Shown here in pieces: positions 8,428-18,237 of a stretch of DNA of 64,000 nt. The stretch's first letter is position 1. Each line of letters opens with the position of its first letter. Made by a program: the position numbers and the translations under genes. The notes beneath the pieces were generated by a model. The model saw only the letters and a list, made by a program, of their open reading frames with translations. It did not search any database and was not told the DNA's origin. Origin of the DNA: Pseudobutyrivibrio sp. (GTDB lineage Bacteria; Bacillota; Clostridia; Lachnospirales; Lachnospiraceae); the NCBI GenBank assembly GCA_024684955.1, contig JAIKWH010000066.1:1-64000 (forward strand), in the 5' to 3' direction.

Positions 8428-9978
8428 TTGAAAAAGTTTTTTAAGAGCCTAGATTGGGTTTCTATTATACTGTCTATATATGCCAGCCTGGTTTGGTTTA
8501 CATTTATATACTTTAACAAGTCGGTTGCATCCTTTGCCATAGTACTGTCATTAATAATCTTTTTTATCAATTATTTTTTGATAAAATGGCTAGGGGAAAA
8601 GATAAAAGGGATTGAGTTAACTCAAAGCAGTAGTTATGGTTGGCAGAAAAATTTAGCCTTATTTGCTATTCCAACGCTTTTAGTATTTGGAATCATGATG
8701 ATATGGTTTTGGTCATATTTGCCGGGATCATATTCTGCAGATTCCATAACTCAATTGAGGCAGACGGTGACAGGCCAGTACAATGATTGGCATCCTGCAT
8801 GGCACACCCTCTTTTTCTTTACATTCCCTCTTTGGGTGACAGGCAAAATTGAGTCAATTATATTTATGCAGGTGGTATATTACTCCTTGCTTTTAGGATA
8901 TCTATTCCTGACTATTAGCCAGCTGAGCAGGATTAAATATGCCATTGTGGCATTAGTCCTATTAGTGACTAATCCATTTAATTGTTATATGGTTTTGTAT
9001 GCCTGGAAAGATATAGGATTCTCTTTGTTTGCAGCCTTTTGCACTATTTTTGTTATTAGGCTAATCACCAAAATATCAAAGCCATCCCTTTGGAAACTAA
9101 TTATATTTGGCTTTGTTTTGGCTAGCACAACCATTTTTAGACACAATGCAATCCTTTACACCTTGCCACTATTATTGCTTTTACGCCTGCAGACAGATAA
9201 AAAAACATGGATAAAAACGGCAGCATTTATCCTTGCCTTTTTTATCGCCATAAAGGGGCCTATTTACAGTGTCTTTGATGTGCAAAACCCAGATAGGCGT
9301 GTATCAGAGACTGTAGGTCTGCCTCTTTCCATTATTGGCAATGTGGCTTATGAGACTCCTGATAGGATGGATAAAGAATTATCAGAGTTTGTCTACACCC
9401 TTGCCCCAGCGGAAATTTGGCAGCAATATGACGTAAAATATGGATTTAACAGTGTCAAATGGAAAGGGGTAAATATAGAGGCTGTTGAGGACCAGGGCTA
9501 TGCTGGAATCCTGTCTTTGACAATGCAGGCTATCAAGGCGTCCCCACAGGCGTCATTTAGGGCCTTTATAGCAGTTACAGATTTGTTGTATGGATTTGAG
9601 AGTGGCCTTAGGGTTAATTATAGGTCGGAAATGAATACTAACGATCTAGGGGTGGATTACTCCCCATATTTGAATCAGACTACTCAGGATTACATATCCG
9701 CCTATACAGAAATTTATAACAATTCTATGCTAAAGTATCTGAGAGATTTCGGCATATATATGTTTGTTTTACTTGTAGTATATTTATATAAATTGAATTG
9801 GAAGTCTTGGGCCTCATGGAAGAGATTTCTTATGATACTTCCCCTCTTTGCCCACAATTTTGGCACTATGCTTTTGTCTACGGCTCCAGAGCCTAGGTTT
9901 TACTTTATTACAAACTTAGTTGCCCCGATTCTTATTGTTTATGTTTTAGTTAAGGAGAAAAGAGAAACTAATGTCTAA
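8428..9978 (+). CDS. DUF6020-like multi-pass membrane protein (GT-C type)
   Basis: A 516-residue polytopic protein starting at TTG 8428, with AAGGAG at 8414-8419. About twelve hydrophobic segments are visible. The first large outside loop carries [17 protein letters not shown] and [13 protein letters not shown], a pattern seen in DUF6020-type proteins that resemble GT-C glycosyltransferases using polyprenyl-phosphate sugars; the loop acidic residue after the first helices is the expected catalytic position. It overlaps the FAD enzyme gene by 8 bases. A role in transferring a sugar to the polymer outside the membrane is inferred. Confidence 0.65.
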   Translation: MKKFFKSLDWVSIILSIYASLVWFTFIYFNKSVASFAIVLSLIIFFINYFLIKWLGEKIKGIELTQSSSYGWQKNLALFAIPTLLVFGIMMIWFWSYLPGSYSADSITQLRQTVTGQYNDWHPAWHTLFFFTFPLWVTGKIESIIFMQVVYYSLLLGYLFLTISQLSRIKYAIVALVLLVTNPFNCYMVLYAWKDIGFSLFAAFCTIFVIRLITKISKPSLWKLIIFGFVLASTTIFRHNAILYTLPLLLLLRLQTDKKTWIKTAAFILAFFIAIKGPIYSVFDVQNPDRRVSETVGLPLSIIGNVAYETPDRMDKELSEFVYTLAPAEIWQQYDVKYGFNSVKWKGVNIEAVEDQGYAGILSLTMQAIKASPQASFRAFIAVTDLLYGFESGLRVNYRSEMNTNDLGVDYSPYLNQTTQDYISAYTEIYNNSMLKYLRDFGIYMFVLLVVYLYKLNWKSWASWKRFLMILPLFAHNFGTMLLSTAPEPRFYFITNLVAPILIVYVLVKEKRETNV

Positions 9979-11542
9979 GAAAGTTATAGTAATAGGTGGT
10001 GGTCCTGCTGGACTTACTGCTGCTTACGAGTTGTTAAAGGATAAGGATGGAGAGTATGATGTTACTCTTTTAGAGGAGAGCAGTTGCTTTGGTGGTATAT
10101 CAAAGACAGTAGAATACAAGGGCAACCGTATGGATATGGGTGGCCATAGATTCTTTTCTAAGGTGCCAGAGGTAAATGAATGGTGGGAGAATATGCTCCC
10201 TATCCAGGGGGCAAAACCTATGGATGACATAAAACTGGGCAGAGACATAATGGTAAAACCAGGTGGACCAGACCCAGAAAAGACTGACAGGGTTATGCTC
10301 CGACGTCACCGTGTTTCCAGAATCTTTTTCATGGACAAATTTTATGATTACCCAATTTCTATGAAAAAAGAGACTTTCACTAACATGGGATTCATGAATA
10401 CTATGAAATGCGGATTCTCTTATCTGGGAGCCATGATTCACAAGTTGCCAGAGGACAACTTGGAAAATTTTTATATCAATAGGTTTGGTCGCAAGCTCTA
10501 CAGCATGTTTTTCGAGTACTATACAGAAAACCTTTGGGGTAGACATCCTAGCGAAATTGATGCCTCTTGGGGTAATCAGCGTGTAAAGGGTCTATCTATT
10601 GCAGCAGTTTTAAAGGATATATTTGGCAAGATATTTAACAAAAAGAATCGCAAGGTAGAGACTTCCCTCATTGAGGAGTTCTCTTACCCAAAACTTGGCC
10701 CAGGTCAGCTCTGGGATATTACAGCATCTGAGGTCCAAAACTTGGGTGGCAAGATTTTAATGAATTCTCAGGTTACAAAGATTCACAAGGATGCTGACAA
10801 CAAGATCACAGGTGTCACTTATGTGGCAGATGGCCTAGAGAAAGAATTAGAAGGAGATGTAGTAATTTCCTCTATGCCTCTTAAGGACTTGGTAGTGGGC
10901 ATGAATGATGTGCCTCAAAAGGAGCATGAAATTGCAGCAGGCCTTCCATACCGTGACTACATGACAGTTGGTGTCTTGGTTAAAAATCTCAAATTGGAAA
11001 ACAAGACAGACATCAAGACAGTGGGCAACATCGTGCCTGACTGCTGGGTATACGTCCAGGAGCGCAAGGTAAAGATGGGCCGTTTCCAGATTTATAACAA
11101 CTGGTCACCATATATGGTAAAAGACCTGGAAAATACAGTATGGCTGGGTTTGGAATACTTCGTTCAGGAAAATGATGAATTCTGGACTATGGCAGATGAA
11201 GATTTCTCAGCCTTTGCTGTAGATGAAATGATTAAACTGGGACTGATTGATTCCAAAGAGGATGTATTAGATACTCATGTAGAGCGTGTGAAAAAGGCAT
11301 ACCCTGCTTACTTTGACACCTATGATGAAATCGATACACTGGTAGATTATATAAACACAATTCCAAATCTATACTGCGTTGGTAGAAACGGACAGCATAG
11401 ATATAACAATATTGACCACTCTATGTGCACATCATTTGAGGCTGTTAAAAATATTAAAAATGGCCTGACTGACAAATCAAATGTATGGGCTGTCAACACA
11501 GAGGAAGAGTATCACGAGGAAGATAAATCAGCACAGCAATAG
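9971..11542 (+). CDS. NAD(P)/FAD-dependent oxidoreductase, protoporphyrinogen-oxidase/UGM-like
   Basis: A 523-residue flavoprotein. The N-terminal dinucleotide fold is clear: [18 protein letters not shown] (GGGPAG at 9-14), then [19 protein letters not shown] and [19 protein letters not shown]. The C-terminal [20 protein letters not shown] closes the FAD domain. This layout belongs to the amine-oxidase/UDP-galactopyranose-mutase-like group that is common in polysaccharide loci. The classical mutase is shorter (about 370-400 residues), so I do not call it Glf. The substrate is probably a nucleotide or lipid-linked sugar, but this is open. It lies between a membrane transferase and the PtmE-like gene. 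Confidence 0.75.
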   Translation: MSKKVIVIGGGPAGLTAAYELLKDKDGEYDVTLLEESSCFGGISKTVEYKGNRMDMGGHRFFSKVPEVNEWWENMLPIQGAKPMDDIKLGRDIMVKPGGPDPEKTDRVMLRRHRVSRIFFMDKFYDYPISMKKETFTNMGFMNTMKCGFSYLGAMIHKLPEDNLENFYINRFGRKLYSMFFEYYTENLWGRHPSEIDASWGNQRVKGLSIAAVLKDIFGKIFNKKNRKVETSLIEEFSYPKLGPGQLWDITASEVQNLGGKILMNSQVTKIHKDADNKITGVTYVADGLEKELEGDVVISSMPLKDLVVGMNDVPQKEHEIAAGLPYRDYMTVGVLVKNLKLENKTDIKTVGNIVPDCWVYVQERKVKMGRFQIYNNWSPYMVKDLENTVWLGLEYFVQENDEFWTMADEDFSAFAVDEMIKLGLIDSKEDVLDTHVERVKKAYPAYFDTYDEIDTLVDYINTIPNLYCVGRNGQHRYNNIDHSMCTSFEAVKNIKNGLTDKSNVWAVNTEEEYHEEDKSAQQ

Positions 11543-11559
11543 AGGATTGCAAACCAATT

Positions 11560-12603
11560 ATGGAAAATGTATTTATCAAAGAGGACAATAGCATATTGCA
11601 GGCCATGCATACATTTGATGCCAGCGGTCGCAGAACATGTTTTGTGGTAGATGAGGACAACCGACTCCTTGCCGCTCTTTCTGAGGGTGATGTCCGCAGA
11701 TTTATTTTGTCTGGTGGAGACCTAAATGAGCCTGTAAAAAAGATTGCAAACTATAGTCCCAGAGTCCTGAGCGAGGATGAAAAGACAGGGGCCAGAGATT
11801 TTCTTATTAGGCATAATATCGAGGGCCTGCCTATTGTGGACGAGCGAGGTATAGTCATCGATACAGTTTTTTGGTCTGATGCTAAATATAAAAAGGAAAG
11901 CAATCTTTCCACTCCTGTTGTAATGATGGCAGGTGGCAAGGGCACTAGATTATACCCATATACCAGGATCCTGCCAAAACCTCTTATTCCCGTGGGGGAC
12001 AAACCTATTGCAGAGCTAATTATGGATAGCTTTGCAGACTATGGAATCAAAGATATGATTATGATTGTGAACCATAAAAAGGGCATGATTAAATCATATT
12101 TTGCAGAGGCCAACAGGCCATATAATATCGACTTTGTAGATGAGGACAAACCTCTTGGCACAGGTGGAGGATTATCATTGCTGAGAGGAAAGGTAAATGA
12201 GACCTTTATCCTGACCAACTGTGACATTTTGGTGGAGGAAGATTTCTCAAAAATCTATGCTCATCACAAAAAAGAGGGCAATGCCATTACCATGATTTGC
12301 TCTCTCAGGAATTTCCAAATTGCCTATGGTATTGTAGAGTTTGGAGAGCATGGCAACATCACTAATATGCAGGAAAAACCTGAGTTTTCATTCTTTACAA
12401 ATACAGGTATATATATAGTTGAGCCAGAGGTTTTTGACTATATCAAAGATGATGAGGCAATCGGATTCCCTGACATCATCAGCAGGATGAAAGATGATGG
12501 AAAAAAGGTTGGAGTATATCCTATCAATGAGAATACATGGATGGATATGGGACAGCTGGACGAACTTTCAAAAATGGAAAAGCATTTTTTGGACAAGAAA
12601 TAA
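11560..12603 (+). CDS. ptmE: PtmE-like CBS-domain sugar nucleotidyltransferase
   Basis: A 347-residue protein with two parts. Residues 1-120 form a CBS-domain pair (GRRTCFVVDEDNRLLAALSE and GLPIVDERGIVID). Residues 120-347 are a nucleotidyltransferase with the loop AGGKGTRLYPYTRILPKPLI (from Ala124) and the metal-binding TNCDILVEED. This domain order is that of PtmE, which activates GlcN-1-phosphate with GTP in the Campylobacter legionaminic-acid route. Together with LegB and LegC it suggests a GDP-linked rather than UDP-linked pathway. The CBS pair may sense a nucleotide; that is family knowledge, not seen here. Confidence 0.8.
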   Translation: MENVFIKEDNSILQAMHTFDASGRRTCFVVDEDNRLLAALSEGDVRRFILSGGDLNEPVKKIANYSPRVLSEDEKTGARDFLIRHNIEGLPIVDERGIVIDTVFWSDAKYKKESNLSTPVVMMAGGKGTRLYPYTRILPKPLIPVGDKPIAELIMDSFADYGIKDMIMIVNHKKGMIKSYFAEANRPYNIDFVDEDKPLGTGGGLSLLRGKVNETFILTNCDILVEEDFSKIYAHHKKEGNAITMICSLRNFQIAYGIVEFGEHGNITNMQEKPEFSFFTNTGIYIVEPEVFDYIKDDEAIGFPDIISRMKDDGKKVGVYPINENTWMDMGQLDELSKMEKHFLDKK

Positions 12604-12615
12604 TAGGTGTAAGCA

Positions 12616-14298
12616 TTGAGTAAAATGACAGATACTTTTTCGAAAATATTAAATGACAAATTTTTAAAAATTATTGCTATTGCCATAGGTGCCATAGGAA
12701 TAATTTTTAGTATTGCCTTTTTTATAATCAATTGTTTTAACAAGGATGGGGGCAAATTTTACAATGGATATTTTGCGCTAATTCTCATTATCATGATTGG
12801 CCTTACTCTATACCTCCTGCGATTTTTACTTTTTGACAAGGAGTGGAAATTTTCTAGGGTATATTTAGTCCTAGCCCTTGGCTGGGGTATATGTATGCAG
12901 TTTGTCATGCCGCCAATATCTGGCGTGGACGAGGTGCAGCAGTATTATAGCGCCTATCATTGCTCCAACATTATGATGGGTATAAAGGCAGAAAACCTCA
13001 GTGCTAATACTTCTAGCCCTGGCTCATGGATACAGGGAGAGTCATTCTTTTACATGAGAGCAGAGGATTATTACAACCTGCCATATGTAGATGTCACATT
13101 TCCATACCAATACAAGATTTTATCTGACGGACATTGGTTCCATACAGACGACAATATGAAAACTCTAGTGCCTTGTTATGTCGCTCCTTCCAAGGCGTCT
13201 AGATACCTATTTGCAGGGGCGGGTATGGCCATTGCCCGCCTGCTAAACTTTGGATTCGTAGGTGTAATTTTCATGGGCCGATTAATGAACACCCTTAGTC
13301 TGGTGGCTGTGGGATGGTTCTGCCTAAAATTACTGCCTATTGGCAAATTGCAACTGGTGACTTTTGCCCTTTTTCCAACGGTGCTCCAACTTTGCAGTTC
13401 ATATTCCTACGACAATATGAGTATTCTTATTTCCCTGGTATTGTTTACCCTCTGCCTATACTATAGTCAGGAAAAAGTTACATTCCACGCTTGGGATTTG
13501 ATTATACTGATGATTTGTCTGGTGCTTTTGATTCCTAACAAGACAGTATATGTAATGTTTGCCATGTGGATTTTTATGATTCCATTAAAGAAATGGTGGA
13601 CAGACCTTATTATCAGCAAGAAATGGTACAACTATGGCATCCTGGCTGTCATGGTGGCAGGTGCTGTTGTTGTATTTAGAAAAGTAGTTGTTAAATACTA
13701 TTGGAGAATATATAGCCTGGTTGTCTGGAAAGGCGGCGGGGAAGGTATTGAACAGGATGCTACTAGACAGGCCTATTCTTGGGACTATTTAACAGAGCAT
13801 GTAGGGGAGACCCTGCGTTTTACCTGGGAGGGCATAAAGGTAGACTGGTGGTATAACATCAAACATGTCATCGGCTCAGAGATAGGCCACGTCATGCTTA
13901 ATGCCAAGGTGCCACTTGCGTGCACCCTTATTTTCCTTGTCCTGCTTATAATTGGGATTGCCCTTTCAAAAGGACACAGGCTTAAAAAGTGGCAGTACGT
14001 GATTTTTGCCCTTGGATTTATACTTTGCCTTGGGGCAATATTCTTTGGCAGCCTAATGCGATTTACACCGGTGGAGGGTAGTCAGAGAGTACAGATTTCC
14101 TACAGATATTTGATACCTCTATACATGTGCCTATCAATCGCACTGGGTACAGATGCAAAGGAAGATAAAAAGGCCCTAGCCTTAATCTATCTCCAAAACA
14201 TAACTCTTATGTTTACAATGTGTGGGCTGATATATTTCCTACTTCATCTGAGGGATGGTATGCCTGCACCAGAAATATTGCAAGGAATAATTGGTTAA
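12616..14298 (+). CDS. DUF2142-family multi-pass membrane protein
   Basis: A 560-residue polytopic protein. The start is TTG 12616, or ATG 12625 three codons later. After two N-terminal helices comes VMPPISGVDEVQQYYSAYH, matching the PP-x-S-x-x-DE signature of DUF2142 proteins, which resemble GT-C transferases. About eleven membrane segments follow, ending in a short cytoplasmic tail. DUF2142 genes are common in Gram-positive surface-polysaccharide clusters; transfer of a polyprenyl-linked sugar is inferred. A strong hairpin follows the gene at 14303-14343. Confidence 0.75.
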   Translation: MSKMTDTFSKILNDKFLKIIAIAIGAIGIIFSIAFFIINCFNKDGGKFYNGYFALILIIMIGLTLYLLRFLLFDKEWKFSRVYLVLALGWGICMQFVMPPISGVDEVQQYYSAYHCSNIMMGIKAENLSANTSSPGSWIQGESFFYMRAEDYYNLPYVDVTFPYQYKILSDGHWFHTDDNMKTLVPCYVAPSKASRYLFAGAGMAIARLLNFGFVGVIFMGRLMNTLSLVAVGWFCLKLLPIGKLQLVTFALFPTVLQLCSSYSYDNMSILISLVLFTLCLYYSQEKVTFHAWDLIILMICLVLLIPNKTVYVMFAMWIFMIPLKKWWTDLIISKKWYNYGILAVMVAGAVVVFRKVVVKYYWRIYSLVVWKGGGEGIEQDATRQAYSWDYLTEHVGETLRFTWEGIKVDWWYNIKHVIGSEIGHVMLNAKVPLACTLIFLVLLIIGIALSKGHRLKKWQYVIFALGFILCLGAIFFGSLMRFTPVEGSQRVQISYRYLIPLYMCLSIALGTDAKEDKKALALIYLQNITLMFTMCGLIYFLLHLRDGMPAPEILQGIIG

Positions 14299-14302
14299 TA
14301 TT

Positions 14303-14343
14303 AGCCCTGGTCCCAGGACACAAGTAGTACCTGGGTCAGGGCT
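14303..14343 (+). other. Strong intergenic stem-loop (possible attenuator)
   Basis: AGCCCTG (14303-14309) pairs with CAGGGCT (14337-14343) and CCCAGG (14312-14317) pairs with CCTGGG (14330-14335), giving a 13-bp stem with a small GT/T bulge and a 12-base loop. Only TTAATT follows, so there is no proper U-tract and it is not a standard terminator. Placed between two genes of the same direction, it may stabilise RNA ends or cause partial attenuation. Confidence 0.65.
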
Positions 14344-14369
14344 TAATTCAGTTATTACTGGAGAATAAT

Positions 14370-16439
14370 ATGAAAAAGAAAATCTTAATAATTTGCCAGC
14401 ATTTTTACCCTGAACAGTTTCGTATAAACGATATTGCTTTTGAGTGGGTGAATAGGGGATACGAGGTGTCCGTAGTCACCGGTACTCCAAATTATCCTAC
14501 GGGTCATTTCCTGCCTGGCTACAATTGGTTTAAAAATACAAAAGAGACAGTAAACGGAGTGGCAATCCATAGGATTCCTTTGATTCCACCTGGAAATAGC
14601 AGACTGGGACTGGTCTTTAATTATCTCAGTTTCCCTTTCTTTGGTTTTTGGTGGAATCTCTTTACAAAAGAGAAAGCAGACTTTGTTTTTATGTTTGAGA
14701 CATCACCTATGCACCAGTGTAAGGTAGGAGTCCGATATGCAAAAAGACACAATGTGCCTGCCTATCTTTATGTCCAAGACCTGTGGCCAGAAAACTTTGA
14801 GATGATTACAGGCATCAGCCATCCTCTCATTATCAAGCCTCTCACCAGAATGGTAGAAAAAATTTATGGGGCATGTGCCCATTTATGGGGCACCAGCCCA
14901 ACTTTTGTGGAGGCTATGCAAAAGAGGGTGCCAGAGTCTGAAAAAGACAAAATTACCTTTTGGCCTCAGTTTGCAGAGGACTTTTACCAGCCAAAGGAAA
15001 AGGTATTTCATGAGGGATTCAACCTGATGTTTACAGGAAATATAGGCGAGGCTCAAGGCCTTGAAATCCTGCCAGAGGCTGCGGCCATCCTAAAGGAAAG
15101 GGGTATAGATGATATCACCTTTACCATCGTTGGGGATGGCAGGGCTAGAGAGTCTTTTGAAAAGTCTATTGCCGATGCAGGGGTATCTGATTACTTTGTA
15201 TTAACTGGTCGCAAGAATCCAAAGGAGATTCCGGGCCTCCTTGCCACAGCAGATGCCGCTTTTATTTCCTTCAAGGACAGCGATATATTTGAGCGGACAA
15301 TTCCTGCCAAACTCCAGTCCTATATGGCATGTGCTATGCCAATCCTTGCTGCAGCAAAGGGGGAAACAATTCGAGTTATTACAGAGGCAAATTGTGGAAT
15401 GGCATCACCATTGGGAGATGCACAGGCCCTAGCAGAAAACATCCTTGCTATGAGAGACCTAGGCCATGAGAGACTCCTGGAGATGGGAGACAATGCTTAC
15501 AGATACAACAAGGCAAACTTTGACAAGGAAAAACTCATGGACCAAATCTGTGAGTTTATAGAAAATGACCTAAAGGACAGGCCAGGCATAAGGCCTAAAA
15601 AGCAGGCGCAGACATCCAATGTTTCAGACGTATGTCTTGGCTCGGTAATATATTCTCAGGCGGAGGAATACCTGCCTGACTTGATCAATTCAATTAACAA
15701 TCAGACCAATAAAAAGTTTGATCTATTACTTGTAAATGATAACTATGATCAGATGCCAGACTTGGGATTAGACATACAGGGTGCTTGCACTATCCATGAT
15801 TGTAGCGATATGCACCTGACACCAGGCAGGCTCAGGGTGGAATTGATGCGAAAGGCAAAGGAGATGGGCTATCATCTTTTGGTATTTATTGACGCGGATG
15901 ATACCATGTCCCCTACCCGTATGGAGGCTTATATAAACGCCTACAAAATGGACAAAAAGGCCACTTTCTTCTATAATGAATTAGTTACGGATAGTGGAGA
16001 GATTGTGCTATTAGATTTGCCAAAGTCTGTGGATAATGTGCGAGACATAGCCCAATACAATTTCCTTGGCATGGGCACTACTGCTGTTAATCTGGATAGG
16101 ATTCCAGAGGAGTTTTTGGACTCTGTTGCAGCAGGAGACACTCCAGTCTTTGATTGGTATTTTTATAGCAGGATGCTCCTGGACATAGGAGGAGGCAAAC
16201 TGGTTAAAAATGCCACCACCATATACAGGATTGGTGAAAACAACATGGTAGGAATCCATAGGGATTTATTAACAGAGCGGTCAGTAAAGTTAACCCACTA
16301 CGAAAACCTGGCTCGCTTATATCCTTTCTTTGGGGAACTTTACGATGAACTAAAGCAAGTGGACCTGAATACCGTGGACGAAGCTAGCAATTATAAGGGC
16401 TATTGGTGGAGTATAATCCGTATGGATAACGTAAAATAG
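14370..16439 (+). CDS. Fused GT4-GT2 glycosyltransferase
   Basis: A 689-residue protein with two glycosyltransferase folds. Residues 1-400 are a GT-B family-4 enzyme of the WbuB style: KILIICQHFYPEQFRINDIA, YLYVQDLWPENFE, LMFTGNIGEAQGLE and the ERTIPAKLQSYMACAMPILA donor motif. Residues about 415-689 are a GT-A-like domain with SVIYSQAEEYLPDLINSINN and a metal-binding DADD (Asp508, Asp510), but the usual N-terminal beta strand is degenerate. GGAG lies eight bases before the ATG. Two sequential transfers by one polypeptide is an inference; the second domain may alternatively be non-catalytic. Confidence 0.8.
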   Translation: MKKKILIICQHFYPEQFRINDIAFEWVNRGYEVSVVTGTPNYPTGHFLPGYNWFKNTKETVNGVAIHRIPLIPPGNSRLGLVFNYLSFPFFGFWWNLFTKEKADFVFMFETSPMHQCKVGVRYAKRHNVPAYLYVQDLWPENFEMITGISHPLIIKPLTRMVEKIYGACAHLWGTSPTFVEAMQKRVPESEKDKITFWPQFAEDFYQPKEKVFHEGFNLMFTGNIGEAQGLEILPEAAAILKERGIDDITFTIVGDGRARESFEKSIADAGVSDYFVLTGRKNPKEIPGLLATADAAFISFKDSDIFERTIPAKLQSYMACAMPILAAAKGETIRVITEANCGMASPLGDAQALAENILAMRDLGHERLLEMGDNAYRYNKANFDKEKLMDQICEFIENDLKDRPGIRPKKQAQTSNVSDVCLGSVIYSQAEEYLPDLINSINNQTNKKFDLLLVNDNYDQMPDLGLDIQGACTIHDCSDMHLTPGRLRVELMRKAKEMGYHLLVFIDADDTMSPTRMEAYINAYKMDKKATFFYNELVTDSGEIVLLDLPKSVDNVRDIAQYNFLGMGTTAVNLDRIPEEFLDSVAAGDTPVFDWYFYSRMLLDIGGGKLVKNATTIYRIGENNMVGIHRDLLTERSVKLTHYENLARLYPFFGELYDELKQVDLNTVDEASNYKGYWWSIIRMDNVK

Positions 16440-16449
16440 GAGGCATTAA

Positions 16450-17499
16450 ATGAAATTTAATTATGCAGATATGGTTGCAGGCAACAAAAAGCCTTATGTG
16501 ATTGCAGAGTTAGGTGCTAATCATAATGGTGATATGGAACTTGCAAAGACTCTTATAAAGACAGCAAAGGAATGTGGCGCAGATTGTGTTAAGTTGCAGT
16601 CCTTTACCCCTGATAATCTTTTCTCAAAAAAGAATTATGAAGACAATTTCTTTTTGGGAGATGATTATAGAAATAGAACAGACTATACCCTCCGCACTGT
16701 TATGGAGGCATATTCTCTTACTAGAGAGCAGCACTTTGAGTTAAAGCAATATTGCGATGAGTTGGATATCGATTTTGCATCTACCCCTTTTGACAAAGAG
16801 GGAGTTGATCTCTTGGTAGATGAGTTGCATGTGCCATTTATAAAGGTTGCATCTATGGATGTAGAAAACATCCCATTCCTTAAATACATCGGTAGCAAAG
16901 GGGTGCCAGTTGTTATCTCAACAGGTCTGACTGGTATGGAGGATGTTTGCTCAGCAATCGCTGCCATCGAGGCTGGTGGATGCCATGAGATTTGCGTACT
17001 TCACTGTGTATCAATTTACCCACCAAAGGACGAGCAGGTAAATCTCAACAATATCGATATGTACCGTATGGCATTTGGATATCCTACAGGATACTCGGAC
17101 CACACCTTTGGCACAGTTGCCCCTATTATGTCTATTGCAAAAAATGTTTGCATCATCGAAAAGCATTTCACAATGGACAAGGAAATGAAGGGTTGGGACC
17201 ACAAGATTTCGGCAAACCCTGAGGAGATGAAAATCATTTGCGACGCCGCAGAGCAGGGATACAAGATGATGGGATCTTTCCGCAAGGTTGTAAACGAGGG
17301 CCAGCGCCAGAGAGATGAGTACAAGCGCTCAATCGTTGCAAAGACAGACCTAAAGGCAGGCCATATCCTGACAGAGGATGATCTGGACTACAAGAGACCT
17401 GGCACAGCCATCTCACCAAAATTTTATGAGATGCTATTAGGCAAGGAACTGAAACGAGATGTTACCGCAGATGAATTGTTCCAGTGGGGAGACTTTTAG
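16450..17499 (+). CDS. legI: NeuB/LegI-type nonulosonic acid synthase
   Basis: A 349-residue synthase. The N-terminal TIM-barrel part shows YVIAELGANHNGDMELA, DCVKLQSFTPDNLF, FASTPFDKEGVDLL, KVASMDVEN, VVISTGLTGMEDV, LHCVSIYPPK and GYSDHTFG, all hallmarks of PEP-dependent sialic/legionaminic/pseudaminic acid synthases. The C-terminal 60 residues form the antifreeze-like SAF domain (RSIVAKTDLKAGHILTEDDL). It condenses PEP with a ManNAc-like 6-carbon sugar to a 9-carbon acid. With LegB, LegC and PtmE-like genes nearby, legionaminic acid is favoured over Neu5Ac. AGGAGG lies seven bases before ATG, so expression should be strong. Confidence 0.9.
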   Translation: MKFNYADMVAGNKKPYVIAELGANHNGDMELAKTLIKTAKECGADCVKLQSFTPDNLFSKKNYEDNFFLGDDYRNRTDYTLRTVMEAYSLTREQHFELKQYCDELDIDFASTPFDKEGVDLLVDELHVPFIKVASMDVENIPFLKYIGSKGVPVVISTGLTGMEDVCSAIAAIEAGGCHEICVLHCVSIYPPKDEQVNLNNIDMYRMAFGYPTGYSDHTFGTVAPIMSIAKNVCIIEKHFTMDKEMKGWDHKISANPEEMKIICDAAEQGYKMMGSFRKVVNEGQRQRDEYKRSIVAKTDLKAGHILTEDDLDYKRPGTAISPKFYEMLLGKELKRDVTADELFQWGDF

Positions 17500-17535
17500 A
17501 AATCAACTTGTAATTAACAAGATGGAGAGGCAATT

Positions 17536-18237
17536 ATGATTGCACTAATACCAGCTAGAGGGGGCTCAAAGGGAGTCCCTGGTAAAAATATAAAAGATTT
17601 GTGTGGCAAGCCATTGATTGCATACGCCATAGAGGCTGCCCTGAGGGCTGATGGCATAGACAGGGTCATCGTTACTACAGATGACCAGGCTATTGCTGAT
17701 GTGGCAAGGGAATACGGGGCAGAGGTCCCATTTATCAGACCAGATTATCTGGCCAGCGATACATCATCAGCCATTGATGTGTACCTCCATGCCACCGAAT
17801 TTGTCATGAATGAAACTGGGGAAAAGATAGATAAATTTATGGTATTGCTTCCTACAGTTCCAATGCGTACAGAAAAGCACATAGAGGAGGCCCTAGCCCA
17901 GTTTGAAAGAGATGAGGCCACCACACTTATTTCCTACACAGAGGCAGAGGTGCCTGCATCCTGGTATCACACCATAGATGACCAGGGCAGATTACACAAT
18001 GCTGGATTTGGCCAGGGCAGCAATGTCTCAAACCGCCAGGCTAATGAAAAATACTATATCCCAAATGGCGCAATATACATTTTGGATTATGACCTGTTAA
18101 AAGAAAAAAGAACATATTACTGCGACAACACAGTTGCTTATGTTATGAAAAGTGAGGACTCTATTGATATCGATTATCCAATGGATTTTGAGATCGCCAG
18201 AGTCTTTATGGAAAAAAGATTAAAAGAGAATAAATAA
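17536..18237 (+). CDS. legF: CMP-nonulosonic acid (sialic/legionaminic) cytidylyltransferase
   Basis: A 233-residue NeuA/LegF-type enzyme. The CTP-binding motif ALIPARGGSKGVPGKNIKDL sits at residues 3-22, followed by VIVTTDDQAIADVAREYGA, RPDYLASDTSSAIDV and the C-terminal IDIDYPMDFEIARVFME typical of CMP-acylneuraminate synthetases. It activates the acid made by the NeuB-like enzyme 36 bases upstream. GGAGAGG precedes the ATG. It is clearly different from the second cytidylyltransferase at 37985, which lacks the ARGGSK block, so two CMP-sugars are likely made by this locus. Confidence 0.9.
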   Translation: MIALIPARGGSKGVPGKNIKDLCGKPLIAYAIEAALRADGIDRVIVTTDDQAIADVAREYGAEVPFIRPDYLASDTSSAIDVYLHATEFVMNETGEKIDKFMVLLPTVPMRTEKHIEEALAQFERDEATTLISYTEAEVPASWYHTIDDQGRLHNAGFGQGSNVSNRQANEKYYIPNGAIYILDYDLLKEKRTYYCDNTVAYVMKSEDSIDIDYPMDFEIARVFMEKRLKENK

